The position numbers and the translations under genes were made by a program. Of a DNA stretch of 59,584 nt, positions 51,106-59,584 are shown piece by piece; position 1 is the stretch's first letter; each line of letters opens with the position of its first letter. The notes below the pieces were generated by a model, which saw nothing but the letters and a program-made list of their open reading frames with translations, had not been told where the DNA came from and made no database searches. The stretch comes from an uncultured Saprospirales bacterium (GTDB lineage Bacteria > Bacteroidota > Bacteroidia > Chitinophagales > JADIYW01). The stretch spans positions 1 through 59,584 of the forward strand of contig CALLKF010000104.1 of assembly GCA_938008535.1 (NCBI GenBank), read 5' to 3'.

Positions 51106-51690
51106 ATGAATTTATCTTACAACTGGTACAAATACAACTTAAATGTGATCTGTGATAAATGCAGCAAACCAATTCCGTTTCAAGCTGTTGAAGGAAATCC
51201 GACGTGCGAAGAATGTGGATATATCTCTGATAAAACCTGGACAGAAGCGGTTGAGTTTTCTAACATCACAAAATTGAATGAGTACGATGACGGTAGCACT
51301 AATTTTATGGGTTTTATGAGTATTGAAATGAATTACCATAAAGTGGCTGCTATCAACTGTTTTCATTGTCATCATGTGGTTGAAACACCAACAGATACTG
51401 CTCTTGCAGAAATTGATTGTGCGAATTGCAGTCAAAAACTTTCTTTTGTTTCTATAAATGAAACAGAACTGAAAAATTTAGTTTTTTACTTTCATAAAAA
51501 CGAAAAGACAAATCCGAAAGGAAATATCATTGCCGTGCGCTGTGCATCGTGCGGTGCGCCGCTGGAAGCAGACAGCACTAAGAATGAATACACTTGCAAC
51601 TTTTGCCAAACGCTGAATATTGTACCACCTGCGCTGCGCGCGAAGAAAGTGCTGGACGATGTGTATGTCGGCTGGAACGGAAAGCTGTAA
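51106..51690 (+). CDS. Three-zinc-ribbon protein of unknown function
   Basis: A 194-residue cytosolic protein with twelve cysteines in six CxxC pairs: C16/C19 and C34/C37; C85/C88 and C105/C108; C146/C149 and C164/C167. These make three four-cysteine zinc ribbons. The first and third resemble ribbons of translation or transcription factors (VRCASCGAPLEADSTKN). No enzyme domain is present. It stands alone, and the last 150 bp are GC-rich (about 52-53% in two 60-bp lines), as are the sequences flanking the neighbouring 21-bp array. A nucleic-acid-binding role is the best guess. Confidence 0.65.
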   Translation: MNLSYNWYKYNLNVICDKCSKPIPFQAVEGNPTCEECGYISDKTWTEAVEFSNITKLNEYDDGSTNFMGFMSIEMNYHKVAAINCFHCHHVVETPTDTALAEIDCANCSQKLSFVSINETELKNLVFYFHKNEKTNPKGNIIAVRCASCGAPLEADSTKNEYTCNFCQTLNIVPPALRAKKVLDDVYVGWNGKL

Positions 51691-51740
51691 CTTTCTCTTA
51701 TTTCCTAAAAGCTTCTTTTACTTAATTTAGACCTACTCTG

Positions 51741-51971
51741 AACCGAGAAGACTCAAAGTTTTATTGAGATAAGAATAATTCATATTGAGATGAGGATAAA
51801 TCCTACTGAGATTTGAATAACCTTTATTGAGAAACATATAGTTTGTATTGAGATGAGAATAAATCTATTTGAGACGCAGACAACATTTATTGAGAAGACT
51901 CTAAGTTTTAATGAGATGAGAATAATTTGTATTGAGATGAGAATAAATTCAATTGAGACGTGGATAAAGTT
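51741..51971. repeat. 21-bp tandem array B (11 units)
   Basis: Eleven units of exactly 21 bp start at 51741, 51762, 51783, 51804, 51825, 51846, 51867, 51888, 51909, 51930 and 51951. Each begins with a TATTGAG-like heptamer, with ATGAGAATAAATYT as the commonest continuation. It is unrelated in sequence to array A but has the same unit length. On the minus strand it forms an open frame of hydrophobic heptads like FILISIQ. It belongs to the 589-bp gap between the zinc-ribbon and PKD-protein genes. Confidence 0.9.
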
Positions 51972-52006
51972 CAAAATTTATTGTCTTTTTTATTTGATTT
52001 ATCTGT

Positions 52007-52153
52007 TTCTCGATTAAAAAAATCCACTTCTAAGTATTTTCGTCGCACTTCTCATTAAAAACTGGTCAATATTTTATGTTTTGCAGCCATTTCTGATTAA
52101 AATTTACTGATTGCTCATAGAAAAATACTGATTTCGGTGTTTAGTAACACTAT
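52007..52153. repeat. 21-bp array C, opposite orientation (7 degenerate units)
   Basis: Units at 52007, 52028, 52049, 52070, 52091, 52112 and 52133 keep a TTCTCATTAAAA-like start, the reverse complement of the TTTTAATGAGAT seen in array B. Arrays B and C therefore face each other across 35 bp. The remaining gap, 52154-52279, holds nothing I can name. Confidence 0.7.
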
Positions 52154-52279
52154 TGCTAAACATAAATTAAGCTTTTTGAAACTAAACAAATAGGTTTCTT
52201 GGTTAAGAGTTGAGCATTTTAACACATAGTTTGAGGTTGCTTAGTGGTTTTCAAGGGCGCCGTGCGTGTTACTTATTGA

Positions 52280-55200
52280 TTATCGCAATAACAGTATCGA
52301 GCCCATAATGGAGCGTTTGCCGGTTTTTGGGTCTTTGGCGCCTTCCCAAGCTTTGCCGTCGGTGAAGATGGCACGGATTTTCCAGACGTATATATCTTGT
52401 GGCATAATGGTTCCTTTAAATCTGCCGTCCCAACCTTCGGATGGTTGTCCGTTTTCGAGTGCGGTGCTTTCCCATAATAATTGTCCGTAGGTAGAGAAAA
52501 CCTCCACGTGGTATTCTTTCATGCTCAGTCCTTTCGGCTTCCAGATAGCAGCTTCGCCGATTCCGGTTTCTGGTGCAAATACGTTTGGTGTGTATAATTG
52601 GCCAGTATAATCAACACCTAATGGATAGTTAATAGTGTCTTTGCAACCTTTATCACTTACGGTATAAAGCGTTACTCGGTATGGACCTTCGCCATTATAT
52701 TGGTGTGATGGATCGGAAAGAATTGAAGTGTCGCCATCGCCAAATTTCCAAAAGAATGTATTTCCTCCAAAGGTTGTATTGGTGAAATTTATCGGCACAT
52801 TAAACCCTTGTACTCCTAAATCGTATAAGAAATTTGCTATTGGTTTTGGATAAATTTGAACGAATGCAGGTTTTGTTAAGCTATCTCTACATTCGCCATT
52901 GATGGCAGTAAGTGTTACATTGTAAGTTCCTGCTTCTGGATATACATAAGAAAGGCCTGCAACGGTTGATGATTCGCCATTTCCAAACTGCCAAACATAG
53001 TTTATTGCATTGGTAGATTGGTTTAAGAAAACAGTTGGTTCGTCTTGGCAAACGTTTGGTTTTACTGCATCAAATAGCGCTTTAGGTTGGATGGTAACTA
53101 CTACCACTTGCTCAATAGAGTCAACGCATGGACGGCTATTGGCTACAATTAATTTTACTATATAGCGACCTGGTGATGCATATACATGCAATGGATTTTT
53201 TTGTGTTGAAATAGATGTGTCGCCATCTCCAAAATACCAAATAAAACTATTTCCATTGGTAGATTGATTGACGAATTGTGTTCCGACACCTGCACATGGT
53301 TTTGAATATTGAAATTGTGGAATTGGTGTGCTGTAAACTACTACTGTACTAAATGCAGAATCTCTACCACAATCGCCGATGGCTAATAGTTTAACTTTGA
53401 AAACACCTGAAGTATCATATACATGTGTTACTTGGTCTGCATAAGCAGAAGTGCCATCGCCAAAATCCCAAATAATTTGAGAGCCAGGATTTGATGTATT
53501 GTAAAAATCTACTGCTAATGGCTGGCAACCACGGTCAATATTGGTGAAGAAGCGTGCGTTGACATCGTTTCCTTTAATAAGTATTGTTTTTTTAATAGAG
53601 TCTGTACCACAAGTATTCGATGCAATTAAGCGAATGGTAAACGTGGTATCTCTGCGTGTAGTATTTACATAGGTAGGTGCAATAGGATTTTGCAATAAAG
53701 AAATTTGCCCATTACCAAAATTCCATGAAAAAGAAGTGGCCGAACCATACGATGTATTGTTTAATATTGGCTGAAATGGTGAGCAGCCGATACTTTGCAC
53801 ACCAAAATCTGCTTTTGGTTTTGCTTTTACTTTCAACGTATCTGAATAAAAAGATGGTCCGCAGTAATAATCAGCACGCAGCGTTATGATGTAAAATGTA
53901 TCGCGCAGAATTGGTACTGGAAAATCTATAATATGCGGATTTGGTAGGTTTTCTTGTATGTTTGGTCGAACGCCAAAACTCCAAATATAATTAGTTGCCG
54001 TATCATGTGTTGCTGGAAACGTAAATGTGACGCTTAGACCCGTACAGGTACTATCTGGCGACATTAAAAATTTTAAAGGTGGATTTTTGGTAACCGTGAT
54101 GTTTACTTTAATGGTGTCTTTACAGCCATCTGGTGTTTCTGCATATAAGGTAGCGATAAACGAACCTGCATTTGCATAAATATGTGTTGGATTTGGAACA
54201 ATAGCATCTGGTGTGCCATCGCCAAACTTCCAAGTTGCATTAGAAACATTACTAATTAGTAAGCCAAAATTATACGGCTGTCCAGCACATAAAACTGGTG
54301 GTTTAGAGATACGAACACTATCGAAAACGGTAATTTTTTTGTACGCTGTATCTTTGCACGCACCACTCGAGTCAGAATAGACATAACCAACCTGATAAAA
54401 ACCTGGTGCTAATCCAATTGGGTCAAAAATGCCTAATATATTATTTGTCACTCCTTGTCCAATCCAAATTCCACCTGGAAAACGTGGGTCGTTGGTTAAT
54501 TTTAACGGTTGTGTTGATTTACAAACGGTTTGGTCTGGTCCAGCTTCTAAACCAACTAATTCAAAAACACCAACTTTTACAGTATCGTAAGTCGGACAAG
54601 CACTTAAAGGATTTAAGACATAAATAATATTGTAAGAACCATTTTGTACACTTAAAGGACTGAATTTTCCTAAAACAGAATCTGTAATTCCTTGTCCACG
54701 CCAAACGCCACCAATAGGTGTTGCATTTAAGAAAAAAGGTGGATCGAATTTACAAGCACCTAAATCTGGCCCTGCATTTGGTTTTGGATTGTTGTTTACT
54801 TTTATGAAATTGGTTAAAGTAGAATCGCCACAAATAGCACTTATTTTTAAAACAATTGGAAATGTACCTGCTCCTGCGTAAGTTACATCTAATGGTGTTT
54901 TTATAGAGGAAAATGCTGGTGTGCCGCCAGTGAATGTCCAAGTATAAGTTGCTGCCGGGTCGCCACCATTTGTTGTATTAAAATATTGAGCTGGATTTAC
55001 CAAAATATGCGGCACTGAGCAACCTTGTGGAATTGGCAAAGTATCGATGGCTGGTTTTCCTTTTATAACTAATGTGCTGTCCCAGGTTTCATCACTACAT
55101 GCTCCATCCACAATTAATTTTACTGCGTAAGCTCCAGATCTGGTGAAACGAACAGTTATGCTATCGGCATTTATATTTGGTAAAATAGTGACACCAAAAT

Positions 55201-56566
55201 TTGGTGTTACTGACCAAGTGTAGCCAAGCGCCGAAGGTCGTTTGGTAGATAAATTACTTATCGGAACATCAATGAAACCAGACGCTGGAATACAAGGTGG
55301 TGATGTATATTTAGCGAGTGCTTTAACTGGTTCTACCACTACTACATCCTTGAACGTGTCTTTTTCGTTGCAATGAGATGAATCGTGTAAGGTAATTCTA
55401 TAAGTGCCTAATTGAGTAAATTTAAGAGTTAATGAATTAATTTGTTTTGGAATATTTAACGCTGGTGAAATATTGGTTACACCTGTATTTGGAATCACAT
55501 TCCATGTATGCATAGATGTTTGACATTTTCCACCAACAAACAATTTACTTTTTGGGTCGTTGTTGATGTATGTAGTTAGTTGGTTTATACAAACCGTATC
55601 TTTACCGACAATTACTGGTTCTACTTTTTCCGCAACTGGTTGACAAGTGCTAGATGACAATTCACCACATAAATTTTTAGCCGTTATTTTCACTAGAAAA
55701 TAATCATCACCATTGCATTTTTCACCACACGAAGTTTTAGTAAACACATGTGTAATTTGACGCGGAATTGGTTGTACATAATTTGCAACTACAGAGCCAC
55801 CAACACTTAAAAAATAGGAAGTACCCGGTGGATTTCTATTAGTAATGGTGGTATCTATTAAGTATTGTTGTGTATCAGGAGCACATAAAACACTGTTGTT
55901 TAATGAACCGATACCACCAATATTTGGTAAAACTCCAAAATATAAATCATAGCTTTTGGTAACTGTTTTACAAACTGTTGATAGTTCATTTGCAGATACA
56001 GTTACAGTCATTGTATAAAAACCAGGTTGTGCGTATATATGATTTAATGTTGCAAATGATGAGCTTGGCCCAAAAGTGTTTCCGTCGCCCCAATTTATAC
56101 TATAAGTTTGTGTGTAGGTTCCAACTGTAGCAGAACCATTTTGAATAACTAATTCATATGTTTGTGCATTTACACATTGTCTGAAATCACCGATACCAGA
56201 TTTATTTGGACTAATATCTAAAACCGTTGGATCTGGAGAAGGATCTATTGTAACTTTTGGACGAAGCGCAGGAATTGGCTGACAAGTAACGAAACCAAAA
56301 GGTGGTGTGCTGTATTGTACATCAATAAAATAATCTTTAGTTGTGGAGGCACCCGGAAATCCTACTATGGCAGTGGTGTCGTTGTAGGTAACACCGTTGA
56401 TTATCATTTTATAAGTTGTGCCAGGTCTAGGATTTTTTACGTTGATGGTAACTGGTTCGCCAGCACAATAACTTGATTTTAGAGGTGAAAACGTAACACC
56501 ATTACATTGCGCAAATATTGCGTAGTTTATTAAAATAAATAACTGTAATAGAAACGTTTTCTTCAT
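52280..56566 (-). CDS. Large PKD-repeat surface protein with T9SS type B sorting domain
   Basis: A 1428-residue secreted protein: signal peptide 1-19, then repeated PKD-like beta-sandwich domains (at least nine; signatures include WKFGDGTPDAI, WDFGDGTSAYA, WYFGDGDTSIS, WQFGNGESS, INWGDGNTFGP) with two four-cysteine-like GP(D)xxxC segments between. The C-terminal 85 residues (TPNVFAPE, MKEYHVEVFSTYGQLLWE, GWDGRFKG, IYVWKI) are the gliding-motility-associated type B sorting domain (CHU_C). Such proteins are exported by the type IX system and join with a PorP/SprF protein, encoded 11 bp downstream on the same strand. It probably forms a surface adhesin or filament. Confidence 0.92.
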   Translation of the reverse strand: MKKTFLLQLFILINYAIFAQCNGVTFSPLKSSYCAGEPVTINVKNPRPGTTYKMIINGVTYNDTTAIVGFPGASTTKDYFIDVQYSTPPFGFVTCQPIPALRPKVTIDPSPDPTVLDISPNKSGIGDFRQCVNAQTYELVIQNGSATVGTYTQTYSINWGDGNTFGPSSSFATLNHIYAQPGFYTMTVTVSANELSTVCKTVTKSYDLYFGVLPNIGGIGSLNNSVLCAPDTQQYLIDTTITNRNPPGTSYFLSVGGSVVANYVQPIPRQITHVFTKTSCGEKCNGDDYFLVKITAKNLCGELSSSTCQPVAEKVEPVIVGKDTVCINQLTTYINNDPKSKLFVGGKCQTSMHTWNVIPNTGVTNISPALNIPKQINSLTLKFTQLGTYRITLHDSSHCNEKDTFKDVVVVEPVKALAKYTSPPCIPASGFIDVPISNLSTKRPSALGYTWSVTPNFGVTILPNINADSITVRFTRSGAYAVKLIVDGACSDETWDSTLVIKGKPAIDTLPIPQGCSVPHILVNPAQYFNTTNGGDPAATYTWTFTGGTPAFSSIKTPLDVTYAGAGTFPIVLKISAICGDSTLTNFIKVNNNPKPNAGPDLGACKFDPPFFLNATPIGGVWRGQGITDSVLGKFSPLSVQNGSYNIIYVLNPLSACPTYDTVKVGVFELVGLEAGPDQTVCKSTQPLKLTNDPRFPGGIWIGQGVTNNILGIFDPIGLAPGFYQVGYVYSDSSGACKDTAYKKITVFDSVRISKPPVLCAGQPYNFGLLISNVSNATWKFGDGTPDAIVPNPTHIYANAGSFIATLYAETPDGCKDTIKVNITVTKNPPLKFLMSPDSTCTGLSVTFTFPATHDTATNYIWSFGVRPNIQENLPNPHIIDFPVPILRDTFYIITLRADYYCGPSFYSDTLKVKAKPKADFGVQSIGCSPFQPILNNTSYGSATSFSWNFGNGQISLLQNPIAPTYVNTTRRDTTFTIRLIASNTCGTDSIKKTILIKGNDVNARFFTNIDRGCQPLAVDFYNTSNPGSQIIWDFGDGTSAYADQVTHVYDTSGVFKVKLLAIGDCGRDSAFSTVVVYSTPIPQFQYSKPCAGVGTQFVNQSTNGNSFIWYFGDGDTSISTQKNPLHVYASPGRYIVKLIVANSRPCVDSIEQVVVVTIQPKALFDAVKPNVCQDEPTVFLNQSTNAINYVWQFGNGESSTVAGLSYVYPEAGTYNVTLTAINGECRDSLTKPAFVQIYPKPIANFLYDLGVQGFNVPINFTNTTFGGNTFFWKFGDGDTSILSDPSHQYNGEGPYRVTLYTVSDKGCKDTINYPLGVDYTGQLYTPNVFAPETGIGEAAIWKPKGLSMKEYHVEVFSTYGQLLWESTALENGQPSEGWDGRFKGTIMPQDIYVWKIRAIFTDGKAWEGAKDPKTGKRSIMGSILLLR

Positions 56567-56577
56567 CTTATTTAAAT

Positions 56578-57657
56578 TTAAAACAATTTCACGGCATTTT
56601 TACCTGGAAAATCATAACAGTTAATCTTTTTACTTTTTTTCTTTTTTGGTCCGTCTAAAGCAACTTTGTTGAAATTCATGCGTATCGTTACTTCGTGTTG
56701 TCCACGACTTTTTGATGTTACGCCAGTAAAATCTAACTGATAGCTATAACCAACATTCAATGTCATAAAATCATCTTGACCTAAATCCCAATCAATTCCA
56801 CCAATAATAATTAAACCGTGTGTGTTGTTGTTTTTATATTGATTGAGTTGATACATTACACCAGCATACACTGGTTTGAACGTAGCAAACATACCTGCAT
56901 TATACACACGCAGTTTTTCCATATAATCAAACTTCAAAACTGGCGATACATAAAAATCTACATTGCGTTTGTATTTACCTCGTGAAATAGGAAACATGGC
57001 GCCATAACTTACCGTAAAACGCATTGGAATTTTGGTATTAATATTTTGAAACGATTCATCAGGACGCGTTAAATGATGCACTGCAAAACCAAACGAATTG
57101 TGCACTGGATGTCCATGAATGTTATATCGAAAACGCAACAATAAACCTGCATCTAAATCAAAATAATTTACTTTTCGCAATACAATATTGGAACTGGAGC
57201 CACCAGGCACTTGTCCAACTTCAGCGTCTAGTTGGTCTGTAAAAATTAATTTACTTCTGTCAATAGATTTATTGACGAATGCTGCATTGACACCAATATG
57301 AAGGTTTATGTTTTTTGTAATACGTGCTATATATGCGTAAGAACCACTTACATAATTAGTCTGTAGTGTTTTTGCCTCCACGTCTCGGTAAGCAGTAACA
57401 CCAAATCCTGATGATGCTCTTGCAGACTGCACATCAACAGACATACCATAGGTATTGAAACCACCTGGCACATAGTTCCATTGGTTTTTATAAATCATGG
57501 CAACGTTCAGTCCTTTTTCAGAACCAGTAGCAGCAGGATTTAAAAAGGTACGAAATTGATAAAATTGTGCAAATGTTGGATCTTGTGCAAATGAATAAAC
57601 ATAACAACCACACATAAGCAGTGCGCTTATAAAAAATTTAAAAATGTTATTCGTCAT
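56578..57657 (-). CDS. PorP/SprF-family type IX secretion membrane protein
   Basis: A 359-residue outer-membrane protein: signal peptide 1-24 (CGCYVYSFAQ) then PTFAQFYQFRTFLNPAATG, the family hallmark. Beta-barrel strands follow through the C-terminus, with the lysine-rich segment GPKKKKSKK near residue 343. PorP/SprF proteins anchor type B cargo at the cell surface. The gene is 11 bp before the PKD protein on the same strand, so the two form a cargo/anchor operon. The 57658-57770 upstream stretch has short repeats of TTACGGCTAC but no promoter I can assign. Confidence 0.93.
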   Translation of the reverse strand: MTNNIFKFFISALLMCGCYVYSFAQDPTFAQFYQFRTFLNPAATGSEKGLNVAMIYKNQWNYVPGGFNTYGMSVDVQSARASSGFGVTAYRDVEAKTLQTNYVSGSYAYIARITKNINLHIGVNAAFVNKSIDRSKLIFTDQLDAEVGQVPGGSSSNIVLRKVNYFDLDAGLLLRFRYNIHGHPVHNSFGFAVHHLTRPDESFQNINTKIPMRFTVSYGAMFPISRGKYKRNVDFYVSPVLKFDYMEKLRVYNAGMFATFKPVYAGVMYQLNQYKNNNTHGLIIIGGIDWDLGQDDFMTLNVGYSYQLDFTGVTSKSRGQHEVTIRMNFNKVALDGPKKKKSKKINCYDFPGKNAVKLF

Positions 57658-57773
57658 TCTATTAACTAGTTACGGCTACCCTAATTTGGTATTTAATAGT
57701 TTACGGCTACACACAAAAATAAATTAATTTGTCCGTAATTCATTCTTTTTTGCTGAAAAACTTTCTTTTTTGT

Positions 57774-57781
57774 ATCTTTGC
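57774..57781 (+). promoter_or_regulatory. -7 promoter box of the small membrane gene
   Basis: TATCTTTG fits TAnnTTTG and ends 15 nt before the ATG at 57797. Confidence 0.55.
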
Positions 57782-57796
57782 TGAAATTCGTATACA

Positions 57797-58159
57797 ATGG
57801 ATTATCAAATACTTTTACATATACACTTAACGTTTGCAGTCTTGTTTTTGTTGTCTTATTTAATAAAAACAGTCTTGTTTTTTTTTGGCAATCACGATAC
57901 TTTTTTAAACTATAAAAAGAAAACACTTATAGTAGAAACCATCTTTGCGGTTGGTTTTTTAGTGTTTGGTTTTTGGATGTTGCTTTTTAGAATAAAAACA
58001 GGTTCATACGAGCATTGGCTTGACCCAAAAATCTCGTTAGCGTTGATTGCGATTCCATTAGGAATTGTTGGGTTTAAAAAAGAAAACAAAATAATGGTGG
58101 CATTGTCTTTGCTATTCTTTATAGTATCATTAATCATTGGATTAATGCATTTTCACTAA
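57797..58159 (+). CDS. SirB/CopD-like small membrane protein
   Basis: A 120-residue protein with four hydrophobic helices (about residues 5-28, 43-65, 77-92, 97-118). The start MDYQILLHIHLTFAVLFLLS, with its histidines, resembles SirB-like and CopD-like four-helix proteins, though the family cannot be proven. It sits 29 bp before a gene encoding a heavy-metal-associated domain, so a metal-related role is conceivable. Confidence 0.6.
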   Translation: MDYQILLHIHLTFAVLFLLSYLIKTVLFFFGNHDTFLNYKKKTLIVETIFAVGFLVFGFWMLLFRIKTGSYEHWLDPKISLALIAIPLGIVGFKKENKIMVALSLLFFIVSLIIGLMHFH

Positions 58160-58188
58160 AAAATATTTTAAAAAATAAAAAAATACTC

Positions 58189-58605
58189 ATGAAAAAATTT
58201 AATTTATTAATCGTTTTAATGATTGCTTCTGTAGCAATATTTGCAAAAAGCACCTTGAATTTAGATGTAAAAGGAATGCATTGTGGTGGTTGTGAAACAA
58301 AATTTAAAAGTATCGCTACTGGAATTAACGGCGTAAGTGAAGTCACCTCAGTTAGTTCCGCTAATGGAAAAGCAGTGATTGTTTATGATGAAAAATTAAT
58401 TTCTGATAAAAAATTAGTAGCTGAATTAGCATCAAAAACAGGATATAGTGTATCTGCGTCTACTTCTACAGGAACTGTTGCAGTTACAGGAACACCGAAT
58501 GGCTGTTGTGCTAAAGGACAAGGCGCACCTGCATGCAAAGAAGGTGAAACTAAAAAAGATTGTAAAAAAGGTAAAACGAAATGCGATAAAAAATCAGTAG
58601 ATTAA
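58189..58605 (+). CDS. Secreted heavy-metal-associated (HMA) domain protein
   Basis: A 138-residue protein with a signal peptide (about 1-19, cleavage after IFAK) and one HMA domain: GMHCGGCETKF with metal-binding C32 and C35. The C-terminus is a lysine/cysteine-rich tail (CCAKG, CKEGETKKDCKKGKTKC) that could bind further metal. It is typical of periplasmic copper or other soft-metal chaperones. It follows the SirB-like gene by 29 bp and ends at a strong terminator, so they likely form a two-gene unit. Confidence 0.85.
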   Translation: MKKFNLLIVLMIASVAIFAKSTLNLDVKGMHCGGCETKFKSIATGINGVSEVTSVSSANGKAVIVYDEKLISDKKLVAELASKTGYSVSASTSTGTVAVTGTPNGCCAKGQGAPACKEGETKKDCKKGKTKCDKKSVD

Positions 58606-58629
58606 TTCAAACTACTATTAATCAACTTT

Positions 58630-58660
58630 AAAGCCATACAGAATTTTGTATGGCTTTTTT
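58630..58660 (+). terminator. Terminator of the HMA unit
   Basis: AAAGCCATACA pairs with TGTATGGCTTT, followed by a T run. Confidence 0.88.
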
Positions 58661-58711
58661 GTTTTATAGTTAACAAATTGGACAAGTTGTTAATAATTGT
58701 AAACTTTATTG

Positions 58712-58719
58712 TACTTTTG
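58712..58719 (+). promoter_or_regulatory. -7 promoter box of hppA
   Basis: TACTTTTG fits TAnnTTTG, with TTG 22 nt upstream as a possible -33 element, and ends 24 nt before the ATG at 58744. Confidence 0.5.
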
Positions 58720-58743
58720 CACCGCTTTAAAAATCAACACAAT

Positions 58744-59584
58744 ATGAATACTTTATTTTATGTAGTTCCTTTATTAGGAGTTTTTGGTTTAATCATCACA
58801 GCAATTAAATTTGTTTGGGTTAAAAAACAAGATGCAGGTGATGCAAATATGCAAGAGTTAGCTGGTTACATCGCAGATGGTGCCATCGCTTTCTTAAAAG
58901 CTGAATGGAAAATTTTAACGTATTTCGGTATTATTGCTGCCATCTTACTGGCAATTTTAGGAAATGCACACGCAGATTCAAGTCCAGTAATCGCTATTGC
59001 ATTCATCATTGGTGCCGTTTTCTCTGCTTTTGCTGGTTATGTTGGTATGAAAGTAGCAACCTTAGCAAATGTTAGAACTACTCAAGCTGCTCGTACTAGC
59101 TTAAAACAAGCACTAAAAGTTTCTTTTACTGGTGGTTCTGTAATGGGTTTAGGCGTTGCTGGTTTAGCTGTATTTGGCTTAGGTGGTTTATTTATTATAT
59201 TATACACATTGTTTGATGGTGCTGCTAGTCCTGAAAACTTAAAAAGAGCTATTGAAGTATTAACTGGTTTCTCATTAGGAGCTGAATCCATCGCATTGTT
59301 TGCACGTGTTGGTGGTGGTATTTATACCAAAGCTGCTGATGTTGGTGCTGACTTAGTAGGTAAAGTAGAAGCTGGAATTCCTGAAGATGATGTTCGTAAT
59401 CCAGCAACCATTGCAGATAACGTGGGTGATAACGTGGGTGACGTTGCCGGTATGGGTGCCGATTTATTCGGTTCTTATGTTGCAACAGTTTTAGCAACCA
59501 TGGTGTTAGGTCAGGAAACAACTTCGGTTGATAATTTTGGTGGCTTAGGTCCAATTTTATTACCAATGGTCATTGCTGGTTTAG
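58744..59584 (+). CDS. hppA: Membrane-bound ion-pumping pyrophosphatase (partial)
   Basis: The first 280 codons of a membrane pyrophosphatase, cut by the window edge. It hydrolyses pyrophosphate to pump H+ or Na+ across the inner membrane. Several hydrophobic helices and the pyrophosphate-binding signatures GGGIYTKAADVGADLVGKVE and DDVRNPATIADNVGDNVGD are intact. The residue that decides potassium dependence and pump specificity lies further downstream, so neither can be judged. Confidence 0.95.
   Translation, partial: MNTLFYVVPLLGVFGLIITAIKFVWVKKQDAGDANMQELAGYIADGAIAFLKAEWKILTYFGIIAAILLAILGNAHADSSPVIAIAFIIGAVFSAFAGYVGMKVATLANVRTTQAARTSLKQALKVSFTGGSVMGLGVAGLAVFGLGGLFIILYTLFDGAASPENLKRAIEVLTGFSLGAESIALFARVGGGIYTKAADVGADLVGKVEAGIPEDDVRNPATIADNVGDNVGDVAGMGADLFGSYVATVLATMVLGQETTSVDNFGGLGPILLPMVIAGL

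Noticed and set aside
51780..51974. Open frame of 64 codons on the minus strand over array B
   Set aside because: It consists only of repeat-derived hydrophobic heptads; the frame is open because 21 is a multiple of 3.

Overview
The window is AT-rich DNA (coding regions mostly 35-42% G+C by spot counts) from a member of the phylum Bacteroidota, probably a free-living Chitinophagales/Saprospirales-like or flavobacterial relative. The evidence is: a gliding-motility/type IX secretion (T9SS) type B sorting-domain protein next to a PorP/SprF protein, a T9SS type A tail, a transketolase split into subunits, a GYDIA-type GHMP kinase, many lipoproteins with SCKK-like lipoboxes, and repeated TAnnTTTG promoter elements, the Bacteroidota -7 box. 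No tRNA, rRNA, CRISPR array, transposase or phage gene was found.

Layout. 1-8912: a transketolase fragment, an AsmA-like protein, fused isobutyryl-CoA mutase (icmF), a U32 peptidase-family/ferredoxin pair and a SprT/YgjP-like metallopeptidase. 8913-11222: an accessory-looking stretch with a 7-bp array that runs in register into a 21-bp tandem array, a strikingly GC-rich orphan gene, an unknown gene and dispersed-repeat debris. 11223-12456: a lipoprotein gene, then a 700-bp gap holding a three-copy operator, a promoter and a probable structured small RNA with its own terminator. 12457-17964: a mevalonate-pathway cluster (fni, a flavodoxin-fold oxidoreductase, mvaA, GYDIA kinase) with a DUF1801 gene and a two-gene SPFH lipoprotein unit between. 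18058-24745: an SF2 helicase, amino-acid permease, manC and recQ. 24847-29946: an ECF sigma operon, an M19 dipeptidase and lipoproteins. 29972-37514: hemJ, a TPR-retropepsin protein, an outer-membrane protein, coaX, an amidohydrolase and rlmN. 37565-44266: small membrane protein, lipoproteins, a divergent LuxR-type regulator/TPR histidine kinase pair, and a paralogous lipoprotein cluster. 44491-48116: a secreted lysyl-oxidase-domain protein with dockerin-like and T9SS regions, followed by a second ECF sigma/membrane protein pair. 48170-51000: a peroxide-defence cluster (oxyR, dps, peroxiredoxin, AhpD-like). 51106-57657: a zinc-ribbon protein, a second 21-bp repeat locus, and the PKD/type B sorting protein with its PorP/SprF partner. 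57797-59584: a small membrane protein, an HMA metal-binding protein and the start of the membrane pyrophosphatase hppA.

The most unusual content is not a single gene. (i) Two unrelated 21-bp minisatellites each sit in a local GC peak. One is fused in register to a 7-bp array and lies next to the GC-rich orphan gene. (ii) At least ten heptamer-period arrays occur between genes, twice inside the GYDIA kinase reading frame and once as a terminator. (iii) A putative regulated small RNA lies at 11899-12118. (iv) A bacterial lysyl oxidase keeps every catalytic residue. (v) A 22-bp element is shared upstream of three surface/periplasmic protein genes. (vi) Several genes have the -7 promoter box only 4-7 nt before the start codon, implying leaderless mRNAs, often with TTG or GTG starts.
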